NCBI GenBank assembly: GCA_029204225.1
Contig: CM055095.1
Span: forward strand, 15,034,049-15,098,048
DNA length: 64,000 nucleotides
Origin: Diphasiastrum complanatum
Taxonomy: Eukaryota; Streptophyta; Lycopodiopsida; Lycopodiales; Lycopodiaceae
Reading direction: 5' to 3'
The notes below the pieces were generated by a model. That model did not search any database. It was given only the letters and a program-made list of their open reading frames with translations, and was not told the origin of the DNA. This document shows positions 30,201-43,600 of this stretch, piece after piece. Position 1 is the stretch's first letter. Each line of letters begins with the position of its first letter. The translations under genes and the position numbers were made by a program.

Positions 30201-33200
30201 GTCTCTGAGTTGACCTCAGCTGGTAGGTCGCTGGTCTGTGGCAATCAAGTTTGAAGTTCAAACTTCTGAGAAATCTCGAAAAACAGGGATGAAATTCCAC
30301 TTTTTCACTTCCCTGTCCAGCGCTGGCCCTGCTAGGAAAATTTGCTTGAAAACCCCTCAAACTTCCTTGGATTTCTCTGAAATTTCAGAGGTAGATGTCT
30401 GATCCTACAACTATGGACCTGCTCGCTGGTTCCTACTCTAAATCCTTTCTAAAATCTCCTATCAGATGTCTGAAATCTGATATAGATTGCTGCCTTTCCA
30501 GTGATTTACCTACAGAAGGAATTCTACTTCCTACAACTGTAAATTCTCAGTGAATTTCAAGGGTTTGAAGGCTACACATACAGCGATTCTCCTCCTCTAA
30601 TCTTTCCTGAGAAACTGAGAAACATTTCCTATCTTCTGATAGCTTTCTCTACTGCTGCTCCTGAACTCCCTAGGATGGAGATGGCTCTGATACCAGTGTA
30701 ATAGATCCTAACACCACAGTAGGGCAAACACTAACTGATCCACCCAACCTTGCCTACTCCCTGATATAGAGTAAGCCCCTCCTAGCCCAGTGTGAGGACT
30801 GGTAGCATGCAACTGCCAAGTGTCGGCCACGTGGCACTGACGTGGCCGACTGCACGTCGGGACCCAACTGGGGGCCCTATCCTGCTGACAGGGTCCCTAG
30901 GCTGTGTTAGGCCCGCCATGGCTATGGACTGTGCTGGGGCACGCTACTCACACTGTCTTGCCCTGTTGGTCGTGTACGCTGGACACGACCTTGACTGTGG
31001 TATCAAACCTATCTGTGTTCTCTAGGGTTCGGCACTGGTTACGAGCTCGTAACAATTTGCCAGATGGTCACTATTACTTATCTAGGGTATTTATATGCTG
31101 GGATCTTTCTAGATGAGTACACGGACATCCTTCCGTCTCCTGGTGTTTCTACATATAGGTTTGCTGCAGTCCATGCCGATGGTATACACTTTTGGTTTCA
31201 TGCGACTGATTCCTTTTTACCTCTTTGATATTTGGCATTCCTGGTTATTACGTATCGCTTGGATTTCATTTGGACCTATTGCTTACACTACTGCTTCATT
31301 TTTAGCTATGGATATATGGCATTCCTGGTTATTACATATAGCTTGGTTTTCATTTGGACCTGTTGATTGGTGTTGGTTTTTCCATATTACTGGTCGCCTA
31401 TGGTGCGGATATCTCTATGATTATGCATGTGGCTCTCTATCTGTTCCTTGGATTGTTGCTCATTGTCAGGCTTGGCATATCCTGTTGGCTTGGGTTATTG
31501 CCTCCGTTCTAGCTACTGTTTGTCTGGGTGATCTTCAGGTTCCCTGTCATTTCAGGTTGCTCCATATCGCTTGGTCTCCGATGCTGAGTTGCCACTTTGT
31601 TCTGGTGTTCCGAGACCATCAGGGTACCTTGAGAGAATTCCTTCTCCTCTCTTGGATAGTTTTTGGGGATGTTGCCGCCATATACTTCAGTGTTGCTCAT
31701 ATGTGCTTTGATACTCATTCCCAGCTACACGTGGATATTGCTCCGATGCTTGCTACTGATGTTGCGGAACCTGTTCCTTGTTCCAGTGCATTTCTTCTAT
31801 TCCTCACTTGTGCGCCTGGTGTGTACTTTGGGATTATACTTGCGGCCAGTTCCGATGGGTCATCCGATTCTCCATCCGTTTTTGGTGTATCCTATGATGG
31901 ATTGTTCTACCTTCTCGGGCTTTTTTGGATACCTTGGTGCTCGAGAGCTTATTACCCGGGCCAGTTCTCATTTACAGCATGTTCAGCAGCGTTATCAGAC
32001 CTCAGTTGATCGTCACCGCCGCCATGTTGAGTTTCAGCTTGGAGATATGGTTTATCTACGCCTACGGTTTGCACGTCATCATTTTGTCCAGGGCCATGCT
32101 TCTACTGAGAAGCTTGCACCACGTTATTATGGGCCTTATCGCTTTTTGGAGGTTCTTAGTCCAGCTACATATCGCTTACAGCTTCCTGCTTCCACACGCG
32201 CCTGTGATGTATTCCATGTCAGTTTATTACGTGCTGCTATTGAGGATGACGCTCCTTGTGATGCTGAGTTTCCTACTGCTCCAGAGTTATTTCCATTTTT
32301 ACTTGCTGCTATATTACAGGTTCGTCTATACCATAGTCGACGCCGCCGGCAGATTCAGTTTTTGGTCCAGTGGGATGGCCGTCCTATTGAGGAGGCCACA
32401 TGGGAGCCTATTGATGTCTTTTATCATACACCATCACTTGCGGATCAGGCTCGTGCTCTTGCTGCACTTGTTGATTCCTCTACATCAGATGTTGTTCTAG
32501 CCGTTGATGCACCAGGGCTTGCTGCTACTTGATCCAGTTTCTTTTCGGCAGTTGGGTCTTTTTCTTTTGTGCCAGGGAGAGTTATGGACTCGGCTCATTA
32601 CATTCGCCGCGTCCATTTACATTTACTTTACTTTATGCATAAGCAGGCCTTGGGCCCTTTTTTATTCATTAGTGACACTTAGACTATATGGTTGGCCTTT
32701 GGCCTTATTATTCATTATTAGGCCATTTGGACATATTACTGGAGAGTGGGGGCCTTCTTGGAGGCGCACTATTTTCCATCCCAGTTGGGCCCTAGCCATC
32801 GGAAGCTTCCTTTTAGGGCTTCCTCTTGGCTATAAGTAGGGAAACTGTGTCATTTGTTATTCAGCTGATGATATTGATCTCTCTCTTTAGCCTCCTTAAT
32901 CTCTCTCTTTCCTGCTTTCTAGGGTTAAGTCTTGCTTATGTGCTGCTTTCATAGCTTAAGTCTTGCTTATGTGATGCTTTCATAGCTTAGCTCTAGATCA
33001 GCTGTGGCTCTATTCGTAACTGGAGCCAAACACTTGCATTTTTCCTGCTAGGGAATAGAATGCAAGTGTAGAGAAAGTAACCTGGCAATGAAAACTCACA
33101 ATAAGAATAGTAGTAGGGCGAGTTCCGACTAGGATATATTGACTCGGCCTCTCCTGTGCATGTGCCCATGCAAAAGCCAAGAATATTCCTAAAAGCGCTT

Positions 33201-36200
33201 TTCATTGCTATTGATCCTCTACACATGCTTTTATATTTTGTGTTTTTTTCTTTTTTCGCGTTTTTGAGAATGTTTTTACCCAGAAGCGCGATTCTGGGCA
33301 ACTATGAGTCAAAAGTAAAAGCACTCAAAGATATCAAATAAAGCTAGTATGCTCAATATCATTCCTGATTGCATTGCAGCCCAGATCCAATCGTATCATG
33401 AGCATAGTGGTAGTGGTACCTTATAATCCTTTTCTTGTAGAGATATTGTCGCTTGTCAAGTGGGGCCCACAATCACAAGCCACAAGTGTATCGGGAGGCT
33501 GGCTTTGCAGGTGCTTGTCGAAGGGTAGTAGTGCTAACAGAAATCTTTCTCACAAGAATTGGCAATCTCTCTCTCAATAGCACAAGGGGCACTCTTCAAT
33601 TTGACAACATCTCACTCACACTTCTAGCACACCTTAATCATGATGCCCCCCTCTTTTTTATAGAATTTTTTGGTGGTGCCAATAATTTTTGATAACCGTA
33701 AAGGACTACTTAGTTCTATGGCCAATCGTAAGACTTGATTACTGAAATAATGGTTCTAGCTCCTTCGAGCAGGCTGGGAGCCCATATAATTGCATATTGA
33801 TATCCAATTATTGCCATCCAACTACTACAATCGGCATTCTTACATCCAAATATTTATTACTGGAATAGTGGAGCACTTTCGAGCAGGCTGGGAGCCCATA
33901 TAATTGCATATTTATATCCAATCAGTTTGTTGATATATTTACAAATGTATTGCGAAGAGGTTAAAAACGCTGTAGATATATGGTCGAAGGAGTGTAACAT
34001 CGATTTATGCTGATTATGCTGTAGGTTATACCCCAATGACTAAAATCTATATGATGATACCATTTTTCTGTACCATTTAGATTTGCCATCATGTATGCAC
34101 ATGGCTAAGTCAGGATTACTTGTAGTTTGTCGGCCAAACTAGATAGGTCGATGGAGGCCCTGCTTGTGCTCCGCATAGTTCACTAGATCTTTGGTGGGCC
34201 TGGGGAGCAGGGAAGTAGGGGGACACACCTCTGTATGCCCCCCTGAGCATATGCTGGTGCTTAAGCAGAGCAGTTTAACATCTACATTAGCATGCACAAA
34301 GTCCAGCATGGAAAGATCAATTCTGATTGTACTTTCTTCCATCAATTTGAGTTACATCTTGTTCTACATGGGCTATCACTTTGGTGTTGTGGTATACCAT
34401 TGTAAGATCAAACTTCAAAGTCACATGCATACATCTCTCCTTTCTCTTCTGTGAATTGCATATGAAAACCTGATTTGCGAGATGTTATTGAAATTCTTTA
34501 TAAATGGCTTAATGATTGGCTATATGAGAAATACTGGTGCTTCCTTTTAAGTATGATAAATATATTCGTAGCAGATTTTTATTCATGCCATCCAAATCGT
34601 GACTAGTTATGTTGGTTTGAACTATGATCTTCCTGGTATACTAGTTTCTCTGTATCTCAGTATATGATGTATCTTGTTCAAAGTGAAGGAAAATTTGTTC
34701 GATGTATGTTCATGTTCAGACTGTGTCTGGGACTATTTCACATCTGTTGGTCTTAAAGATCTGGTTCTTTTTTCCTGTGTCGTTTCTGCTAAAGAAGAGC
34801 AACTGGAAATCTATTATGATGTTGAGGCTGTTTATTTTATATACTTGAGTCTCCTTTTGAACCATATAAATTATATAACTTTTGATATTGGTTGATGAGC
34901 ATGTTTTGAGTACTATATTTTACTTTCAGATGTATTATTAGAATGGTGGTGTATTGCCATGTTAACAAAATGAAGGTACTCACAAGATATTCTGCTACTT
35001 CGATGCCGACAGCTAGCTCAACAGAACGAAGGAGGAGAGTGCAGGACAGAGTGCAAAACAATTGAACGTGCCTGCAAAGAAGTATGAATCCGGTTTGAAA
35101 CCTTGACGCTTTTTGCGGCACATTTATACTTCAGAAATCATTATGAGCAAAGTTCAGTTTCTTCCAAACGTGAAAATGCATTTCCATTATGTTTGGAGCG
35201 TAAGTTCAATGAATTGTGATCATAGTCCCCTGTTCAGGAATGTGGCCAATAAAAAAAGAAAATTCATAAAAATTTAACAAAGGAGATATTTATTTATTAT
35301 TTTTTAGTACCACGTTCGGGAACGTACAGTATGTTCTGACTGGAATGGGTCAGAATCGGTTTCTAAGATTGTGATAGATGTAACTATGATCTTTTTAATT
35401 TACTAAGTCAATGCAGAGTCCTGTCGTGATCAATTAATCTACAGTCCTAGAATACTGCTTAGTTCCTGCCCTTTGCAGCTTAACATGCCAGAATGAAAGT
35501 TTAGAACGATGAAGTAAATCACAGTTAAGTCTGTTAAAATTTCACGTCCTACTGGCAAAAGCATTTCTCTCAATGTTGATGATATGTAAATAAGATGTAT
35601 ATACATTTCTTTAAACCCTTTTGCAACCATGTTTTCCTAGCTTTGTCATCAAGCTATCGGGTTTCCCAAATGTGTTTTCAAGCTATTGGGTTTCTATGTT
35701 TTCCCGACTACGTTTTTCTAAACCCTAAAATGCGCCTTTCTAAGCTAAGGCTGACGTCAGAATCGCCTCGCCGATGCGGTACATGAACTCGTAAATGAGA
35801 CCGAGAGTGCACCCCTCACGGTCTACCAGGCGCAACACTTTGAAAATGGGTAGAAGGACCCCAACAATCTCCTCAGCATGTGTCCAGAACTCATCACCGA
35901 ACATAGTGGACTGGAAAAACGTCGCATGTGCGATGCCTCTAAAGTCCCCGAAGGCCTCGTTGGAAACCATCTGCCACATGCGTCCTTCACTACTATCAAT
36001 CGCTCTAGCACCAAGAAGTAAAACGCAAAGCGTGTGGGTGCTGGCTTCTTCAGGTGCAGTGACGAGAAGGTACGGAATAGGGCCCAACACACGCCTCTTC
36101 CTGGTGACGAAAGTGACTAGGCGCATGGCCGTAGAAGTGATCTGCAACACAGACATCCAATAAAAAGTTTAGACAATACTTGAGATGTGTTTAGTAGCAT

Positions 36201-38696
36201 GGAGCAAGTGTCAAGGAAGATAGCATAGCAAATGGAAAAAACTATACCTCTCTGATCCATGGAAGTGCACACAGGTCATGGATGAGCAAGTCTATGCAAT
36301 GTGCAGCACAGGATGTCCACACATTGCTGGGGTGCTCTCTCATGATAATCTCTCCCATCTGCTTGCAGTTCGCAACGTTGTCTGTGACAACCTGAACCAC
36401 ATGCTCCACCCCGATGTCAGCAATAACGTCTCTAACAAGCTCCCATATAAAGTCGGCTCTCCACCACCTCGAGTGGCATCCACGCCACGTAGGAATATTG
36501 TGCCAAGCGGGCAAGAAACCAAGATATTGATGACAACGTCGGTCCATCCATCACTCAATATCGTGCATCCATACCTGCCACAAAACACCCATTAGCCACA
36601 TGCAAAATTGCGCCACCAGTAAACCCTAAACACATGCAAAGAGTTTATGGATACAAAGTACTTGCGTCTGCCAAGCTGAGCGAATGGAACTCAGCTCCTA
36701 CGTGATGGTCTCCTCCTCTTGACAAAGCATCCTGCCTCTCGCCTGGGAGGTGTCCATGTAGCATCCGCGGCGGCCATCTGTGCGCACTCGTAAAAGAACT
36801 GGCCAGCAAGTCGAGTGCATCGGGCCTGCTGCTCTCTTTGCCACCCGCATCGATCAAGGGTCTGCTGTCTGGGCCTAACGCCTCTCTGCTATACATATGG
36901 CCCTCGTGGTCTAGTCGACCGTGAGGATGGCTGATCTGTGGGTGTGTTACTCTCTTTGGCAGGACTTGTTGAAGCATGTGGTGCATCTGCTGCCGAAGAA
37001 TAGGCGGGACGAGAAGGACCCGCTGCCACTGATCCAACATGCTCATCTGACGCTCCTGGCTCTGAACCATGCCCTGCTGCTGCGGATGGAACTGGGGTGG
37101 CCTCGCCTGGACTATGCACTGCACCTAAACCCTGCCCAGAACGTGCTGTACTAGGCCATGCGATGTAGGTTTCCTTGCCACATGTCAACAAATTCCAAGC
37201 ACCACATCGAAATGAACCAAACGAGTTATCTCAAATCCAACTCCTCAGTATAGCTTTGAATGGTTAGAGGCATACTCACAACCTTGGCATCCCACACTTC
37301 TGCACCCTTTCCATCAGCTATTTTGACTGTGTATTGTTATAGGGATGGTTGTGTGCTCACTCTTAACCGTTTCATCAAAGCGGAGTTAATAACATTCTAT
37401 GAGGACCCTATGTCAAATAGAATCAAGACATCTTTCCTGCACACCTGTCCACGCATAACAATCAAAGACGTGCAAGGATATTAATCCCGTATTGCACGAC
37501 TCTCAATAATTGTGGCAAAGGAAAATAGTCAACCTTTTCGAATCACTAACACGTTCATGAGTCATGGAGCAACTTGAGGTTCTTCTTGCTCTAGCTCTTC
37601 AATCTGCATCATAGATAAGCCTCCTCAACTTGCAAGCTATATGTGGTTTGTGAAGAGTTACGTGGGCATTCCTTCCACCTATGTCGCCCTAGAAAACCAA
37701 AGCAAAGGTTTCCCTCCTTTGCCCACTCCGAATCTTGCGGTGGTAGCGTCAAAAAAGCATTGGTCCTCTTGGACGTTGGACATCTCATACCGCCCTTCGC
37801 CTTTCGTTTTGAAATGGTCCGCTCGAATTGGACTGTTCGAACCAGAATTTTTTTTTTGAAATGGGGAAAAAATATATACACAATTTTGAACCGTTTCGAA
37901 ACGGGACTGTTTTGCCTAAAAATGTAAGTGCCACTCATGCTTCATGAACTTTAAAAGGCAACCCTAACCAAGCATAGAAACCTACATGTTGAACTAGAAT
38001 AATACTTATGTACATCATAATCAATCCCCATTTTGAAATCGCCATTGGATTCAAGATTGATCGTTGATTGACTAGTATGTACATTGTAATTCAAGCACTA
38101 AAAAAGCACCTGTTTTTGCTATAATATAAGGCTAGAACAAAAATTCCCTGAAAAAAAAAACTTGAAACTGATTCGCCAATACTTTCCCGTTTCAAACCCT
38201 TCTCAAAAAGGCCTTTCGAAAAGGTCCATGAAACATTGCTTCCCAATGAATAAGCACTATGGAAAACCCTGGACAGGTCTACTGTATATCTTTTCCACAC
38301 TGTAGCTTCAATTTTCGACCCAAAATCCAGCGCTGAGGCAGTATTAAGTAGGCCGCAGATGCACACGCCATTTCCAGCACTATGGCTAATGGTTCAACTC
38401 TGATGGATCTACAAGGCTGTGGCAGATTGAGAACTGTCAATATTCTGAAGGTAGTGAGCTGCACGGCAGCGATGGACCAAATTGCAAGGCTGCAGGACAG
38501 CGATGGTCTGCTGTCTTTAGGTGCGTTGGTTAGCCAAGCCAAGCTGCAGGGCAGCGATGGCCAGAAAAATGGGCAATTCCCTGATTTTCCAGCCCTAACT
38601 CCAGCAATTGATAGCCAGCTTCTGAATTCTTTTGAAGGCAGGTTATAAACCTCTTAAAGATCTCACTAAGTGTGAGACTCTGATACCAAATGTCAG

Positions 38697-38732
<36 letters not shown>

Positions 38733-40586
38733 CAAACTCCACTTACAAACAACAATATATCATACACTGATTGATCACAAATCTCAAACTAGTTTGAATT
38801 CTCAGCAAGTACATAGCATGATCAAGCATGAAACTCTATGGAGCTGGCTGCCTTGTCTCCTCCCAACCTTTGCTGCATAGAATGTGATGACAATGCCTCT
38901 CTCTAGGCTCACTTATACACAATCCTCAAGCACCTCTTAACCCTAACACATCCTAATGTCGACACACGGCAAACTCCAAGCATAGTCGACACTTGCCACT
39001 AGGTAGTACCCTGACACATAGACAAGCGAGCCAGTTGACATGTGTCACTCATACATTGGATCAAGTGTCCCATTAAGCATATGACGTGTCATGTTTGACC
39101 GGTCAGCTATTGACACATGTCACTCATACATTGGACACGTGTTCCAATGAGCATATGACATGTGTCATGTTGTCCAATCAACTCCTACTTTTTAGTAAGT
39201 TAGTCCAGCCACTCCTAATTTATAAGTACCCTAAACCAATGCTTAGCATGCAACTCTGAGGTCTAGTAGCTCTAATTACCATTTGTTAACAATTTATTTA
39301 CAAAGGTCACCATAGGTCAATGACTTAGCCATTTCAATAATCACAATAATTTATGTGTCTAGAAAATTGTAAATAACCGAGATAGAGATAGGGAGTAAAG
39401 GCTGTAACATTTCCTTATCCAGAGGTTGAGAGATTTGAACTTCTCCACGAACACGATGCTAGCAGTGATGGCGCTTTGTGAGAGAGTCCAGGGGTGTTTC
39501 AGCAGTGACATTGGTATATCATGACACCCTCGGGGTGAAGCAGGGGTGTTCCCTCTCATCTACACTCTTTGAATCATATATCGATGAGTTGGAGTGCATT
39601 GATCAAAGTGGCAGTTTGAGATGCAAGCTAGGTGACATTCTACTTTATGCAGATGATCTCTAGTCTCACCGACTAGAGAGGGATTGCTGAGACATTCCTC
39701 CATTCTTTTTGTATCAGATGGGGCTTGCAGGTTAACTTCAGGAGGACGGAGATTACAGTCTTCAACACTTGTAGGAGTTTTATGTAGAGGCAAGAGTTTA
39801 CATTTGATAGTCAGCCACTAGAGGTGGTATCATCCTACACTCACTTGGGAGTATTCTTCGCTCGTCCCATCTTTAGTATGAGGCATGCAACTGCAACTAG
39901 ACTTGGGAAGGTCACGCCTCCCTAATCCACTTGGAGAGGTTTTGCTTCAGGAGATGTATTCAGCATGCCTCGAGTAAATGCCGTCTTTTTGATACTCTTC
40001 TTACCAAGGTTACATGGCCGATTCAAATCGGCCGATTCGATTTGAACCAATTCGAACCGGCTAGCTCAATTCGAATTGGAAAAAGGTGACTCTTTTTTTT
40101 TTGTTTATTTTCCTACTTCTATTTGAATTTTGTGGCCCATGGGGACTATTAACTTAGTATTAAGTAAGTTCTAACATTAAACAAGTTACTGGTACCCCAT
40201 GAATTGGTTAGTATGGCATACGCCTTGATACAGCAACGACAGGGTTCGGCCTATGGCCAATTAATGTATCTGAATGGGAAGATTGGACTAGATTATTGTA
40301 TAAAGATGCTTAGTATGATGTTAAGAGGTTAAACTTGTTTTGTACATGGATAACAACTGACATCCAACGTTGACACTTGTCTTCCTCACTAAACGAACCT
40401 TTGCGATTTTGTGTGGTGGGATGGTGACAAAGGTACCAGCTGGACAACTTGAAATAAGTTTTACCTTACTGTGCTTTTCTTGATTACTGTATGATCTTTT
40501 CAGCTCTATTTTTCCTTGTTGGTTTATGAATAAAGGTTTCAAAGGGTTTGTTCTTGACTTGTCAAGAGGAACTATATGAAATTTTG

Positions 40587-40661
<75 letters not shown>

Positions 40662-43600
40662 CCTCTGCATCCCCATGGGAAGTCAGGATATGCCAGATGT
40701 GTACTCTAAGCGAGGTTGAGGAGCACTTGCTTTTTTCGGTGCCACATATACTATGAGACTAGAGGGAGGTACTACTGCCTCGTTAGAGACCTACCAATCA
40801 CCTTGCACTCCCTTATTGCAATGTGTTGCTCTCATGATACAAGAGATGCTTCTATTATGGAGAGGCCTATGTTAGGATGTTCAACAGAACCAGCAGCATA
40901 GTTTCAGATCACCTCTTTCTTCTCTGGGAGGTCTCGGGTACACTTAGAGTAAGATGATGATGCAGAAACCTAGGACCTACATAGGGACTAGTGACAATGC
41001 ATATCACAGTTGCACCATCATACAATAGTTAGAGTTTCTCGAAATACCATGAGAGTACATACCTAGAGTATATATGGCGATGACACCGATGTTGCTAGTC
41101 TCCATCTATGGCATCAGCTATCCCCCTAGTGATAGCATCAACAACCTGTATTACATAATGCTTCGGTAGGATAGGATGAGGATGTATACTAGATTAAAAA
41201 GATCATACATGTACTTCTTTTTTATGGTTTTTTAGAGACATATCTTATGCTCCCACATAGTTATATCACACACTTGAGAACATTAAGGGTTATAGGTGCC
41301 AAAATATTCCATTGCAGTAGTAACCAGTCAAGAACCTTCCATGGGCTATTTCTTACAATTTAGCCTGGATTGTGACATAAAATAATTTTGCCTTTTGCAA
41401 CTTACAGGTAATGGGTGATCATGACACGGATCTTGCAGAATTCATCTTCAAAGGTGGAGAAGGTCAGCGAGCAGCATTGACAAATCTCCTCTGCAAGGAT
41501 CTCAGCAAGGCTTGTGTGGGAAAGACCCCTTCTGTACCAAAGGTATTGTCTGATCATTAACTAAGTCTTAGATTGTTGTTAGCATAGTACCATTTATATC
41601 CGGTATATAGGGCTGCTATTTTTAAAGTTATTGTGACCTGCTCTGGAAAGTATAGAATTTGCATGTCTCGTCTTATGGATGAATATAGGGCTGCTATTTT
41701 TGAAGTTATTGTGACCTGCTCTGGAAAGTATAGAATTTGCATGTCTCATCTTATGGATGAATTCACGTGTGATTTTATTTTTGAAAACTTCTGCTAGATT
41801 CCATGATTGTCTCAAATTGTTGCCATTGCAATGTGTGGAGCCTTTTGGAAGCTCATTTGCAACAGACATTCTTATAGTTTCGCTCTGTCTCTACACCCAT
41901 AATTTTTTGTTTTAATGCTTAGCAGATTATTTAAAGCGTTGTATTCTGATGGAAATCATCAGTTAGTTGTTGGTGCGTGAATCTGTTGTCTGGAGCTAAA
42001 AGTCTGTACTCAATGGCACATGGCTGTAGCGATTTCTTTTCTTTGTAAACAATCTTTCTTACAAGTCCTATGCCTGCCAGCTCTACATCAGTCAGAAAGA
42101 TATTGGTTGCAGTGACCACTTGGAACTAATCTGGTAGTTGAATTGTTATTCTCATCTAATAGGATAGAGTAGCTGGAGAACCATTCGTGCCAAAATCCTC
42201 AAAGGATGCTGAGATGGAGAGGCTGATGCGCTCCATGAGTGTAAGCCTCTTTGCATCTGGATATCTATTTTTGTATGCTCAATTTTCTTTTTCATAAATA
42301 GTAGTCATCTTAAGAGAGATGGTGAGGCAAGTACACCAGAATGATGTTGCTAGTCACTCTTGTCAAACTGCAGGACATGCCTGGAGCACCAGGCATGAAA
42401 ATGTATTCCAAGGAGGATCTTATGGGCATGCGAGGCAATTTTGGAGCCGAAGATGAGGATGAAGATGAAGATGAAGATGAAGGTGACGATGATATCCGTA
42501 CTATAGCAAAGGTATGCTGCTTAAGTTTGAAAGGTGAATGCTTCAAAGGTTTTTAAATTCAAACTTGAAGAGAGATAGCCAACTTTCTCTTCATGTCTGA
42601 TGTTGCTTCCTCTCAAGCTTCAAAAGTTACCTGCGACTTGATAAAGTTAGGTACAATTGAAGCCTATAAATTTGGGATGAGAAAATAGTGGGGTGAAGTG
42701 TTTTGTAATGGTCCTGCGTCGTAATTTTGAGAAACATTTCCAATTTCAGAAACACAGAATGCAGACCCCCAGGAAACGGGAAACCTGGAAATGCCATGTC
42801 TTAAGTGCAAGATAATCACAATAGTGCATTCATAAGAGAGGGAGAAACCGACATACATGGGAAAGAGATCATGTTGAATCAAAATCATCAACACTCCTAG
42901 AAATTGCTTAAAAAGTTCAATTTTGGCCTTTGAACAAATAATATACCCGTTTCCCCGTAACACGTCCCCAAAGTGCTTCCCCTGGGCATGTCCTACTTTC
43001 GAAAATGTAGAGTTCAAGCTCTTTTTCCCATGAGAAAAGCTGGGGGAACACGTTTCCCACAACTATGAAAATCTCGTACTCCTCTATTCAAGAACCCCCC
43101 TTGATACAATGTTTGGGCTTGATTATCCAGTGATTTCTTATTAGTCCTTCCTTCAAATCTTTTGTCTAATATTTTTATGATGAGCTTTTTTAGTGAAGCC
43201 ATAGCTTTTTGTTTTTAGTTGTGTTGTATTGTATTGTGGCAGAGGCTTATTTTGTGCAGCTGTTTTTGTTATTTAGGCCTTGTAAGATTATATCGATCTC
43301 AAATGATAAGTTGCACTCAAGCTGATAATCCCTTGAGTCTAGGCTGTAGCCTTTGAGAATGAGAACTAAAGAATATGGTGTGGTCTCAGATATTGTTCAA
43401 AGGTTATGTGCACCAGTCTTTAACTAAGAATTAGTTTAGAGCATCTCAGTGTGTTCATTTCAAAATCTCAGTGTGGGCTACATTACTGTTATAAGGATGT
43501 CCATGTCTTGTCCTGTATCTTTCATGCCTGGTTTCTGTTAAGGTTGTCATCAGCGTTAGCTGAGTTTTAGTGCTAGCCCTCATCACGACTGAGTGAGTCT

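Larger units (their letters stand above)
27577..31054 (-). mobile_element. Chromovirus A2, shortened, nested in B
   Basis: It belongs to the same family as A1, with 358-bp LTRs at 27577-27934 and 30697-31054 and a perfect ATTTG duplication (27572-27576, 31055-31059). Remaining parts on the minus strand are the primer site, part of gag, integrase and the chromodomain end. It is much shorter than A1, broken, and cannot supply its own enzymes. The LTRs differ at about 13 of 358 sites (3.6%). Confidence 0.92.
24212..33021 (+). mobile_element. Ty3-gypsy element B with A2 nested inside
   Basis: The LTRs at 24212-24685 and 32580-33021 begin AGTTA and end TAACT, an unusual non-TG/CA end pair. A perfect GGAGC duplication flanks the element (24207-24211, 33022-33026). 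A methionine primer site sits at 24686. It retains gag with a zinc knuckle, a protease-like site, and a C-terminal chromodomain-like end. I could not recognise reverse transcriptase or an integrase core. The body is heavily broken, yet the LTRs differ at only about 3 sites plus a repeat-unit change (<1%). It is probably non-autonomous and moved by another element's enzymes. Confidence 0.88.

Noticed and set aside
31113-32009. Long tryptophan-rich, membrane-like ORF
   Set aside because: Lies in the decayed body of element B in a frame different from the chromodomain end; hydrophobicity is a frame artefact.
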